From Oxytricha trifallax (lineage: Eukaryota; Ciliophora; Spirotrichea; Sporadotrichida; Oxytrichidae), in the NCBI GenBank assembly GCA_000711775.1, contig ARYC01000555.1:62001-126000 (forward strand): a DNA stretch of 64,000 nucleotides, written 5' to 3'. A model generated the notes under the pieces. The model was not told the origin of the DNA and searched no databases. It saw only the letters and a list, made by a program, of their open reading frames with translations. Position numbers and translations under genes: made by a program. The first letter of the stretch is position 1, and the number at the start of each line of letters is the position of its first letter. Positions 43,177 through 55,300 of this stretch are shown one piece after another.

Positions 43177-46100
43177 ATGAGTAGTAGTTATACTTCTTCA
43201 CGAGGACATTAAGGAATTTCCTAACCCCAAAACCCCTTCAAGTCTCAGGCAATTGATGAATCATAAGATCAGTCTATGATTTAGAGTATTTTGAAATAAA
43301 ACAGTTCAAATATTAGAATCGTTTGCAGAATCAGATAACCCAAGATGTCAGCAGAATCAAATATGAACAAAGATGCTTAATTATCATAGAGGGGAAATAG
43401 TAATAGTAGCATCTAGAGAAATTATTAGAGTTTGAGATCTACATCCAGAGATAATCAAAGATCTCCAAGCAGTAAGTTACAATTTAGTAATGTTTTAAAT
43501 ATAATTTGTAGACAAATAATACATTTCATTGAGAAATAAATCAAGAGAGAACTCTAACAACAAAAGTGCAAGTGGAAGTAGAACTAATTCATAGACATAA
43601 TAAAAAGGAAATATGAGTTAGCGAGGGCTATCTTCAAGCAAAAATAACGATTCAATTTTGAATGTAAATAACCAAGGGAGAATTATGAATGACAGACCTT
43701 ATTCTGTTTTTACTACTTATATTTTTATTCCATTATTTTTAATTTTGTTGTTTTAAGAAGTTTTTTGTTTTTAATATAAATATACTACTAAAGAAAAATC
43801 TAATATAGTTGTTTGTAATGAATAGGGACTAGAAGGAAAATTTGTTAATGATTCAATAATTGATCAACACGACTTAAAGTATTTAAAGTAAGAGATTAAA
43901 GTTTTAATTAATTATGTCAATAGCACTAAAATTTGCGGGTAGACTCCTTACTTCACATTTAACTTTGACAATGTTTTTAATGAATCTCATAAGCAAGAAA
44001 GATTCTATTCGCAGTCAGTGAGACCTGTAGTGAAAAATTTTATAGAAGGGGAAAATGGATGTGTTATACTTTTTGGCCCAACTTAAGGTGGGAAAACTTA
44101 TACTTTAAAAGGTAAAACTGGCATTGAGAGAGGTATTTTACCAAGAGCAGTCGAGGACATTTTCAACATAGTCCGCGACAATCAAGAATATTCTGAAGAG
44201 AGCAATTATGATTTACAAATTATAAACTAAAGAGACTAGCAATCATTCTATAATTAGGAAAACTGCAGCTCAAATTATCAAAGTCAGCAGAGCAATAGGG
44301 TAAACTCCTAAAAAGAAAGAATATTCTTGAAAGTCTCTGTTTATCAAATATTCGTTGATAAAATTTTGGATTTGCTTACAACTAAAACTTCAAAAAAAAC
44401 TAACAACTAAGTTTACATAGATCATTTCATAGATAAGCAGTCAGAAGAAGTTATATCTAAAATAAGAAACATAGCTGAAAAAGTAGTCCTTAATTTAGAA
44501 GATTTCTATAGTGCTTTATAAGAAGCCTTTAAAAATCGTAGAATTGAGAGTGTATCAACTTAACAATCTGATTTGAGAAAGAAATCACATTTGATTGTTA
44601 GTTTGACTTTAATGAAGAGAACGGCAACTTAACTTTAAGAACTATCAACTCTTAATTTTGTGGAATTAAGTGGTAGTGAACAAGCTGTGTCTCAAGAAAA
44701 GTTCTTTTAAGATTCTTCAATCAAGCAGTTTGTAACAAAAAGCTTTAATGGTCTTTCTTCTTAAATACTTAAGTCAGCTTTAAGAAAGAAACAAACTTTT
44801 TCTTCTTTGAATGATAGTGATGCTTCTTTAGTTGACTGTCTTAAGAAAACCTTAACTTCTTAATCAAACATTGTTATGATTTGTAATGTTAATCCAAGTC
44901 CTTCACACTATGAACACTCTTTACCTGCTATTAAGTTTTGTGCTAGAATTAGAGATACAATCATGAAAAAGTTAGAAGGTAAAGCTAAATAAAGAAATTT
45001 GAAGCAATCCCAATTAAGTACCGCAAAGCAATCACAATCTTAGTTTAACTAACTTCAGAGCTGCTAACAAAGTGCAAAGTCTCTTAGAACTTTAGAAAAT
45101 GATGTGCTTAAGCAAGCCAACGAAGCAATTTAAATGCTTAAAGATGAAATTGCTTAAAAATAAGTGGAGACAAACAGAACAGTAAACAATCAAGATAACG
45201 ATAGATGGGCTTTAGAGAAGCTTGGAAATATTCAAGTCATCTTTGATATCCTCAAAACAGAAGAACATTAATTCGAAGAAAAGTAAAAATTTTTGATTAT
45301 CTCTGAATTAAAGTAAGAACACATTTTGTATTATAATTTTTATAGTTATTTGAGAGATCAAGTTTCCAAATTTAGATCTGTGTAAAATTCTAATCTCTAA
45401 ACTCCAAAATAACTTCATGCGATGAAGGATTCTTATATAATTCAAACTTAAAGTCCAAGGCCATAAATCTAAAAAATTATCGATATTAAATAAGCTTAAT
45501 ATAAATTACTTATTCCATTTAGTATAATTTTTATCAGAACAATCCTTGGGTAAATGGCTAGAAACTAAAATAGCACAATATATCAAAGCCACAACTCTTA
45601 TAATCCATATTAGCAATCAACTTTCAACCAGCAACCTTAAATTAACTAATATGAATAAGAGCCAGCTTTTAACCCTTTGATCTCAATTTAAGACTCGAAT
45701 GAAAAACGTGCTCAAAATTTAGTTTATGAAAGTTATGATTAATCTTTGAGAACAAGGAATCATCCCATTTATACAGATGCCGATATTAATTTTAACTATC
45801 ATTAAAGTCAATTTAAAGGGATAAATTTTAATTTAAATAAAAGACGGAAATATTTCTTCAAAAATAATTTCATAAAAGATTTTAAAATTATAATACTTCA
45901 TTAAGAAACACTACTCTTCTTAATTTTGTTCTAAAGAAATAAAATAGTATTAAAATACATGCGTCTTTCTTATATTCATAGGATTTGAAAAAAATTATAA
46001 AGTTAAAAGTTAAACTGAGATCATTTGTTCCACCTTCCCAGTATATTTAATATTGGCTCCCAGCTTGAATCTAACCAAAAGTTTGATATAAGGGAATTCC

Positions 46101-46453
46101 AAGATGATTTCTAAGGAAAATTCATGCTAAATAGATAGAGCATTCTATCCAGCAATAACAAGCAAGATCCCTCTTAGCAAGAAAACGAATTACTGAACAG
46201 ACTACATCCTTTAGTAAACAGATCACTCTCACCAAAGAAAAACAGTATTTCAGAATAACCTTCTCCTCATGAGATATTTAAAAAATCTATCTAAATGTTT
46301 ATATTATTAAAAAATATCATAATTTTGATTAAAAAATAAATGGCTAAGTTAAAAATACAAAAAGTTAATCATATTAAAAATAATAGTTATTTAAAAGGTT
46401 TTATAAGAATATATTAAAAATATGAATTTGAGCAATATCGTATAGTATGTTGA
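43177..46453 (+). CDS. Divergent kinesin-like motor protein
   Basis: ATG 43177; Ser-rich N-terminus, then SNIRIVCRIRQP (start of motor). Intron 43472-43511 (GTAAGT...TGTAG). IES 43718-43789 (72 bp, pointer TACTACT) joins RPYSVFTT to KEKSNIVVCN. Motor motifs: FNFDNVFNES, P-loop LFGPTQGGKTYTLKG, switch-I-like KSHLIVSL, switch II FVELSGSEQ (usual LAGSE), then NPSPSHYEHSLPAIKFCARI. The coiled coil and a Gln/Asn-rich tail extend to about 45840; after an IES (45840-46010) the tail continues RSLSPKKNSISEQPSPHEIF. The real stop is uncertain; 46451-46453 is the first TGA in this frame. The unusual switch regions suggest altered ATPase behaviour. Confidence 0.8.
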
Positions 46454-46675
46454 AAATTCCCTAATTTTTAAATTAGGGATTTTTAATTTTTATATCATAT
46501 TTACACAATTTAAAAAATAATTCTAAATAATTTTGAGTCTAATTACTGTTTCTTCTGATTTTTTTATCTTTATAATAAAAAACAGAATAGTTTGTAATAC
46601 TTATCATTATTTATTTAAAGGGAAGAAGTAATTATCAATTAAATTCTTACTCCTCAAACTAATTAATTTAAAAGT

Positions 46676-49287
46676 ATGCAATCTACTTAGAGTGGCTTCA
46701 GACAAGTGAATTAAAACAAGGGATTCAACAGTAGCAGTAACAATAACTAATATCAAAGCCTACCTCCCCAGCCACTCATAAATCAATCTCATAGTACAGT
46801 ATCATTTGCCAATCAGCAATAAAACACTCAGCAGTCATATCCAAAGCCACTAATCACATCAAGTGTGTTTTCTCCTGGAAAGAATCCCTTTGATACTTTA
46901 AGCCAGACTAAAGTCAAATCGCAGCTGTAAAGTTTAAGCAAGCCAATTCCAGACTATTCACTTCAACTTCAAACTATTAAGCAGCTCCAGGTTTACTCCG
47001 GTGACTAGGAGGCTATGCAAGACTTGTCCAGATTGTTTAAGTTAAACGATATTGAAGGGCTGAAACTTAGGATTCAATAGATTATGAAGGAGAAGGATTC
47101 AATAGAGATGCTAGCAAAGGATTGTATTGATACTTTATATTATAAAATATATATTCGATACTGTGATGCAATAGAAGGAGCAAGTAGAAGTCAGAGATTA
47201 AATTATCAATGAGTAAGATCAAATCATAGAACTTGGCAAACTTGAATTCACTTAAACTGTAGACAACCTTGAGAAGCAACTTTACATACATTTATGCAAA
47301 TTCTCAAGATTAGAGTTTTGCTTTATGTATATTTATTGCAACACAGAGATAAGGAACAGAACAATCTACTTCAATCCACCTCAATCACAGAGCACTTGAA
47401 AGATTTGTAATCAATGATAAAACTGCTATCCGAAGAAAAAGATCAATTTGTGAAAGCTTAGACTTTACTAGACCAAGAAAACTAAAAACTCCAAAAATCT
47501 AAGGAAGAATCAGACGCCAAATTGCAAGTGGTTTAATAAGAAAACGATAAACTTAAGAGCACTTATGACATCTTGAAGGAGCATGAAATGAACATAATCA
47601 GAGATACTGAGGATAAGAAGAACAAGGAGATTGCCTTCTATGAGCAGAAAATGCTGGAATTGTAGTCAGATAATAAGCAAATGGCTGCTCAGCATCAGGA
47701 GATATTAATATGCACTTTTAATCAGAAGCAAATATATGATTTGATATTTACTATATCACATTTATTAATAATAGATGGACTAATAAGTCTACAAATTGAA
47801 AGAACAGTAAAAGAAATAAGACTTAGAATCTTAAAAACTGCAAGAAGACATAAATTTTATGCAAAATCAACTCTCTAAATACACCACTTAAATCGAGTAA
47901 GAGCAGGAGCAAATCAGTGAATTGCAGAAATAAACACAATAATACGAGAAAGAATATCATAAAATTGAGGAATAAAGAGATCACTTAGAAGCTTAAAATG
48001 CTCAAATAGCCAAAGATATAGAGAATTAATTATTTAAATTTCTTTATATTTTTCTTAATGAATAAATAACTTAGTAATTAGAAATTTATTAATTAAGAGA
48101 AATTGCACCTCCTTATAGAGAAAATGGAAGCTAAGATCCAAGAAGAATAACAAAAACGGCAAGAAGAGATAGTACTTCGTGAAAGCAAAGAGAGAGAAAC
48201 TTCTCAACTTAAAGATGAAAAGAGTCAATTAGAGGACTATATTACTTAAAAAGATCTAGAAATGTAAGTTTAGTAACTTCAATAATTTTATCAATAAAAA
48301 GCTGTATTTATCATAGAATAAAATCTAAAACATTACTTTTTATAGTGAGCAAGGTAGTCAGAGAGAACAATCACTGCATGGTCAAATACAATAATTGCAG
48401 AAGAAATACGATGAACTCGATAAGCAACTCACTTTATTCAAAGCCAAGGAATACGACAAAGTTGATGTACTCAGGAGAGCAGCTGAATTAGAAGCTACCT
48501 TATTCTCATAATTATTTAAATAGCCGCCATTGATAAGTTTATAACATTTTATATAATAAAGCTAGATTGAAATATTTAGCAGCTGATAATGAAACATTGA
48601 AGAACAATGCTAAAGAATTAGAGCAATAAAATAATTAGCTTTGTAAGCAGAAATCTGAACTAGAGCAACATTATCAAACAATTTATCTAAATATTTATAT
48701 TTCATTTGCAACAACTACTTGAAGTACAATCAGAATTAGATTTCTTAAAGCAAGCCAATGACCAGCACCTGGACTAAGTCGATGAGAAATTTGATAAGAT
48801 TCAGTCAGAAATAATTCACTTGCGAAATGAAAATGTGAGCTTGAAGGAAAAAGAGAAAATATAGAGAAGAAAGATTAAGGATCTTGAGGAAGAAAATTAA
48901 GAGATTTCTGATTAGTTCAGATAAGAAGTCGTTATAATTTATTTTTATCATGTCACCTTGACTGATTTTAATACGTAAATAAAACGCATAAAATCTTATT
49001 AAAAAAGTCATAATCAATTGTATTTATAAGAAGGCAAGAGAAACGAAGAGATAACAAAGCAAGTAACAGAAATGGAGAGAGAAATCCGAGAGCTGCTTGA
49101 GGACAGAGAAAGACAACACTAAGAACTAGAAAAGAAGAAAGAAATCAATCAGAGACAAAAAGACGAGAACAAGGGCGTGATACTGGGAGACATTCACAAC
49201 ATGATCAGAACCTACAAAGATGAGAAGAAAATGACTAAGACTGGCTATATCAACTATAGCAGCTAGAATTCCAGTGTGTATCAGTGA
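46676..49287 (+). CDS. Long coiled-coil protein, at least nine MDSs
   Basis: ATG 46676, TGA 49285-49287. N-terminal ~100 residues Ser/Gln/Pro-rich, the rest heptad coiled coil (QDLSRLFKLNDIEGLKLRI..., EELEKKKEINQRQK). Resolved joins: 28-bp IES 47135-47162 (pointer GATACT); an IES near 47710-47790 with a minimal pointer GGA; IES 48030-48096 (pointer AATTAA); an intron at GTAAGTTTAG...TTTATAG (about 48266-48345). Further short IESs near 47295-47345, 48515-48565, 48685-48710 and 48935-49030 were recognised only by frame loss. C-terminus: GVILGDIHNMIRTYKDEKK...SVYQ. Likely a cytoskeletal or basal-body structural protein, inferred from coiled coil alone. Confidence 0.7.
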
Positions 49288-49474
49288 AAATAATATAGAA
49301 AACTACCTAAATATATAGTTATGTAAAATTGGTTGATTAAATTAGAATTCTTAATTGAATTAATTTGGATTAAAATTAACTTAGATTAATGTTGATTTTA
49401 ACTTATAACATAATACACTTAATGAAATAATTGCTACACAGTCTAATTTCAGATGCTTAATAATATGAAAAAGG

Positions 49475-50841
49475 TCAATTAGCTAAGTTTAACACCTAAT
49501 TTTGAGAATATTATTTGTCATATAAGCTTTCTTATGGATCATCTTCAATTTATATGTTCTTTGTCTAAGATTTCCCAGTAACAGGTTTACTTTCGGTTGG
49601 TAATAAGGTATTTTGCCCATTTTATAGAGCTAACTGCTGTTGCTCAAACTCAGTTAAATTTTCAAGATCTTACAGTATTTTTTGTGCAAATTCCTCTGGA
49701 TTGTCAAAGTACATGTGATGGTCTGAATTGTTAATTATGTAGATATTACTATGTGTTCCCTTGTAAGGGTTCTTATCAAATTAAAAAGTGTGAATTTAAT
49801 GAATGAAATAAACTTTAAATATGCATACACTAAATATAAATCAACCACTGCATTTCCACCTTCTTACATCATCCAGTCACGATCGCCAAAGAAAAAGCTT
49901 ATTGGTATGGATAAGTTCCCTAATCTATCATTATCTTCTAGAGGGTGATGAGCAAACATCATATAATCAAAGCACACGAATATGCAATACTCAGTTGATC
50001 CCTCTCTTAGTAAGGTTTAATGCAGATATACCTTGTAGTCTTAAACCTCGTGTTTAGGCACTGTATTAAATCTTCTCTTTATGTAGCTTTATATAAAATG
50101 ACTTTTTGTGATGATATATAAGGAAAAGGGTTGAAGATAAATTTGCCAATTTAAATACTTTTAAAGTATAAACAAAAAGCCATTTAAAAGACAAGAAACG
50201 AAGCCTCTACCTAATTTCCTCATAAACCCAAATGGTGACCATTTCCTTTTCCAAACTTTACTTCCCCATGTCATCGCAAATTTGGGAGGTCTTTAACCCT
50301 CTGGGAATCTCATGAAATAACTCCAAATATCGAAGTTTTCTGGATACCTAGTAACACCTGCTGCAGATAGCATTTACAATTTTCTAATGTTATGATGATA
50401 TCTACTCGCATATAATCCACAGATATAACCCCCAAATGAATGTCCTGAAAGTATAAACTTTTCATTGATACCCACATTGATTCTCCAGCTCTCAAACCAT
50501 TTTATAAAATATTCATCTGCTTCTGCTGAATTTTTAAAGTTAACCTTGGGTCTCGAGCTACCTCCCATTCCAATTATATCGAGCAAGTATAAGTTGTACT
50601 ACTCTGACAGCGGCTTGATTATTTTCCAATACATCACTCCTGACCCTCCATAGCCATGAACCAAGACCATTATGGGCTTTGATTTATCGCCAACTCTAAT
50701 AGTTCTTGTGAAATTCTTGTCTTCATCTGTTTCCACATTGAAAATCTCGAAAGAGTCAAGTGGCAAACCGGAATGCACAAGCATTCTTTTTTCATATTCG
50801 AAGAAAGTTTTCTCGTTTAAGCCAGTCCAAGCATTTCCCAT
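49475..50841 (-). CDS. Alpha/beta hydrolase of the ABHD4/ABHD5 (CGI-58) group
   Basis: Start taken at ATG 50841 (MGNAWTGLNEKTFFEYEKRML); the frame is open upstream. Core motifs in order: PIMVLVHGYGGSGVMYW, YNLYLLDIIGMGGSSRP, nucleophile elbow FILSGHSFGGYICGLYA, SAAGVTRYPENF, FFFGDRDWM (Asp), NNSDHHMYFDNPEEFA (His). The catalytic Ser is present, as in ABHD4; ABHD5 has Asn there. So an active lipase or lysophospholipase is plausible. Short IESs or introns break the frame around 50100-50150 and 49770-49850. The C-terminal Gln/Ser-rich tail ends ...VLNLAN, TGA 49475-49477. Confidence 0.8.
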
Positions 50842-51518
50842 CCCAAGTGTTAAATTTGCCAAATATAGATTTTTATATTAATGTTAATTACGTAATTAAA
50901 ATATTGTTCAATCAAAAATTGCCTACAATAAATGTAAATTAATTTATTTAACTAATATTAGACTAAATTCAATCTTTATGATTTACTAAAAAATAATTTA
51001 TCAACCTAGGATTAAATTTCATTTTTTATTAGTAAAAAATAAAAGCATGAAATAGAATAATTTAATTGACTAAAAATAGAATATATTCATATATTACAAA
51101 TAATTTTTAATTATAAAATACTTTCAAGCTTTGCATATATATAGTTCACATATAAATTATTTGGTCTTATATAACTTTGAATTATTACAATAATAATATT
51201 TTTTTTAATAATCTCAAATAAATTATTAACATACTTATAAACCATAACAAAGTTCCCAATTTAAAATTGATTACACTTAAAATGATGATCTATTTTTATC
51301 ATCAAAATTGCTTGAATAAAAATAATAAATAGACAAATTAAAATCAATTAAGATCCTGTTTAAAATAATCTCGTAATCATTATAAGGAAGAAGCTAATAA
51401 TAAAAGTATTAAACTCATTTTTATATGAAAATGTATAAATTGTTTTAATTCTAGACTTAAAAACTGTTGATATTAAGTATTTAGATAGTTTATAGGTTTT
51501 AATAGGTGATCATTCGAT
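50842..51518. other. AT-rich intergenic DNA, no gene seen
   Basis: About 680 bases, very AT-rich, between the hydrolase and the 3' end of the secreted-protein gene. Confidence 0.55.
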
Positions 51519-52204
51519 TCATTCCTTTGGAATAACAGCTTCTGATTATTATTAAGCAGCTTGTTTCTTAGCATCTTCCTCAATGGTTTTAGTGTTTTTG
51601 TGGCATTAAGTCATTGGGTCTGCTGGGGAGTATGAGCAATATATTTACACGGGTTATTACAGGATTTCTAAGTAAGTTTAAAATGGCATCCACATATATT
51701 TATACATGAGCAAGAGTAAATACCTTAATTAGAGATGGTGCCTGCATCATTAAGTACGTTCCACAAGTCACAGAAATTGTCAAGTTGCCCTTCGTGGAAC
51801 ATGGATTTAGTTCTGCTTCTAGCTGAGATTTGGCAGCTGCCATCCTGAAGCTGGTTAGTCTCAAAGATGTTGTCACTTGCCCAACCTGATGCTGAGATGT
51901 GGGTGGCCCACACATAGCTGATTGCCTGTTTCTCCTTGAAAGTGTAGTGCCCATTAGCTGGATCATGATTATCAATGAAGTAAGTCAGTGTCTGCACCAA
52001 GTTATTGTAGGCGTTGTAACAAAGAGTGTCTTTGTAATTCACATTGATGCCACACTTTGAGTGGAAAAACAGAAAATAATTAAAAATTATCTTATTAAAA
52101 GCGTGGAAGATGTCAAAGCTTGGGAAATCATAGGCGGAAGCTGAGACAGTATCAGTTAAGAGTAGTACAGCAGCTGTGGAGAGGATACACAATTTAGCTA
52201 ACAT
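51519..52204 (-). CDS. Secreted protein of unknown family
   Basis: ATG 52204: signal peptide MLAKLCILSTAAVLLLTDTV, cleavage likely near SAS-AYD. A 42-bp IES (52067-52108, pointer GTGGAA), a multiple of three and free of TGA, hides as coding sequence; its removal joins PSFDIF(H) to SKCGINVNYKDTLCYNAYN. The protein continues ISYVWATHISASGWASDN...GSCQISARSR and QLDNFCDLWNVLNDAGTIS. A 56-base intron (51668-51723) precedes a tail ending AAQQQSEAVIPKE, TGA 51519-51521. Several Cys suggest disulfides. No family recognised. Confidence 0.75.
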
Positions 52205-52341
52205 TTCTGTTTTGTAGATTTATAATATTATAGTTTTATATATTTTACTTAATAATGATATAAACAAATCCATAACGAAAAATTTTAATGTCTTTTTAAT
52301 AATTGAAATTAAAAATATAAATGAATTAAAATAAATCTGAA

Positions 52342-55300
52342 TCACCTAGCAGTGGAAGTATTCAGAGATTCTATAAACGAAGTTTTTTTGCCTTTTTTAG
52401 ATGCCTTCTTTCTTCTTTTCGATTTAGGTGATTGATTTTCACTATCTGGTAATAAATAATCTCCTCCTGTCTCATCTTTTTCAAGTATACTGATTCCATA
52501 TTCATCTTTTATGAAAAACATTATAATAAAAATATGAGAAAATCTTTCTTTACTTGAGGTTGAGCAAGCCCAGCTTGCTTTTTCTTCTCTTTAATTTACT
52601 CGTTGGATAACACATTTCTTTCGTAGTAATCGTTTGTATAAGCTTCTTCAACAGCTACTTTAATAAAAGCATTTAAATCATTTGAGAAGAACTAGTCCAA
52701 ATAATGATCTGCTACCATATTCTAGGTTTCCTCATCGATTATTAGAAAAAAAACAGTGTAAATTTTACAATAAACTATTTAATTATAACTTGGATCTCAA
52801 GAGCAGAACCCTCTTAGGCAAAATTTCCTCTTTGATTTGCTTTGAACACATTTCAATGTTTTCAAGCCATTCTGAGTTAGTACTATCTAACCCTAAAAAT
52901 TTGAGTTTTTGTTTCCAGTTCTTTTCTTTCTTCCAGAGCTATTACAAAAGTTCACCAAATTATTTGTCTATGTCAAGAGGAGATAAGAATTTGTTTTAGT
53001 CTTTAACTTTCAATATGTCCATTTCTAAAGCTGCCTTGAGGAAGGAGTCGAAAGATATACCGAAAAGTGAACAATTGTTTTCTTTGTCATAAACTTCCTC
53101 CATATAGTCTTAAAACAATAGTATTCCATACTCTTTACTCTTTAAATAACTACTAAAACCTTAATATAAATGAGTTGTCTCAAAGAAATAAGGATATAAT
53201 TTACCCCAGTTATCTTGGACAACATTTCTATAGGAAGTTATAAACTCATCACATGAAATAAAGGCATTTCCATTAAAATCAGTGGCTAAAAATAATTAAT
53301 TCACTTTTTCAGCAGCAAGTGTTTCCAATCTATGATATTGATTAAGAACCAGATCTATAAATTCATCAACTTCGACTATTCCCATTTTATTTACGCTCTT
53401 AGGGTCTGCTCTTCTTATACCTTCTAATCGTTTTTTAAGTTCTGCCCATTCATCTATAGGGATTTTACTCTCAAAATGAAACCTTAAGCATTCTTAAGCT
53501 CTAACTAAAGGAGTGAAGTGCTGATCGTCACCCTCAATGTTATCTATTTTTACACCGATATTAAGTTAGTGTAGATATGCTGCCACTTCAATGTAGATCT
53601 TAATGTCGCTTGTATCATAGTTTGGCTTTACTATTCTTAACAGTCTACCAAATAAAGATATTCTAAGGCATTATGGAGCCATTTTAACTGTTGTTCCCAG
53701 AAGTTAGATAAATTTATCATAGCCAATCTTTTTAATTCCATACTTATGCATCATTTAATCATAGATATAAGGTATAATTGGAGGCATCCTTTAAGTACTA
53801 TGCAGTTCAATTAGGTCAAGATAAGTTTAAGTGATAGTTTTGAGCAGAAGTGTCTTTGGCATTATATTTTTAATTTTAGATTTTTTCTTAAACTTTTCAA
53901 AAGCCTGCTAACTTGGATGAGCTCTTTCGTGTCTCTCTTTTCTTCTACCAAGTTAAAACTCCATAAATTTAAACTTCGATCTATCCCTGATGTTTCCAAA
54001 CGGAAAGAAATTGCTTCCATTAGAGAAATTTTTGCTGTTTCTTCTTTTTCTCGTATTTTTAACAGTTAATGAGCCATCATTTTCTTCATATTCCTCATAA
54101 TCTATTGAACCATCTCCTCCGCCTATAGAGCTCAAGCTGTTTGTTTTCAAATGCTTTTATTAACCTTTGGGGATACTTAAGGGAGAATGAATTTCGATCA
54201 GATGCCTCTGCTCTTCGATTTACTTTTGTTTTTAAACTAGTTGTTCGTTAAGCTCTTAATTAATGCTATCATAATCTTCAATTTTAGATTTCATCCTTCT
54301 GCATTTGCTTTCAAATTTCATCTTCTCCTCTCTAATCTTTGACATTTCCTCCTAAAGCGTTTCTATCTCTAAGAAATATTTCTCAAGTTCCTCTGTTTTC
54401 TTAGATATTTGTTTTTCCAGCATTTCAATCTTGTCCTTCTGCAGGTCATTAAAAGTCATTTGGAAATCTAGCTTCTAATTTGTGTCCTAAAGCTCAGTTT
54501 GAAGCTTGTTTAGTTCCATTTCAAGAAAAAGGATTCTATCAACAAATTTCTGCTGATCTTAAGCTCTCAAATTTATTCCTGTATCTTCCAATATGATATC
54601 TTCATTTACCAACGTTTAAAATATGATAGTGAGATATTTTAAGTTTCAGCATCTGTTGTTATTATTAAATCATTCACAATCTCGGTTCCCATATTTATCA
54701 AATGTTTCTCATCAATTAGGTATTGATAAAATTCATCATCATATTAAAGTAAGGCCTCATTCGAGTTTTCATCTTTATCATTAATTTTAGATTCAATTAG
54801 AGTTTTCCGTTTTATAAGTTGCTGTAATTTTTACTTTTCTTATGTACCAATATTATCATTGGCTAAAGAATCGAGACCAATATCTTCTTTTGCTATCATT
54901 CTAACTTAAATATCCTTATCTTTGAAAAACTCACCTCTCATTGCAGCTGCAAACAAATCTGCATTTTCTAAAGCTATATCTTCTTTCTCTCTTTTGACTT
55001 CCGAGTCAACCAAGAAATCTCCCACATCATTCCCAACTTTATCAATAAAATTATACTGGCTCTATATATCCAGAGATTGTAAGTATCCAAGCTCGTTTTC
55101 GGACTACTTTCGAGTTCTTTAGTTTTATTTGATATCTAAGAGGTCAATAACGACTTTAGGTTTCTTCTTTTCCTTCTTAAAATAATCGTCATCCATCATG
55201 TTAGGATCCTCGTCTTCGCTCTGCTCTTACAAAGTTTAAATTATACCTTATAGATTGTTGTTGGTTCTCTCTAAGAAATCTACTCTACTGCATTTTTATT

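Noticed and set aside
43223..43236. A 14-base C4A4-like tract (AACCCCAAAACCCC) near the kinesin start, suggestive of telomere remnant or TBE end.
   Set aside because: It lies within the kinesin reading frame (...SQPQNPF...) and is not followed by TBE subterminal sequence, so it is most simply coding.
50599..50862. Start of the hydrolase at 50862.
   Set aside because: That codon is TTG; the first in-frame ATG is 50841, although an upstream MDS cannot be excluded.
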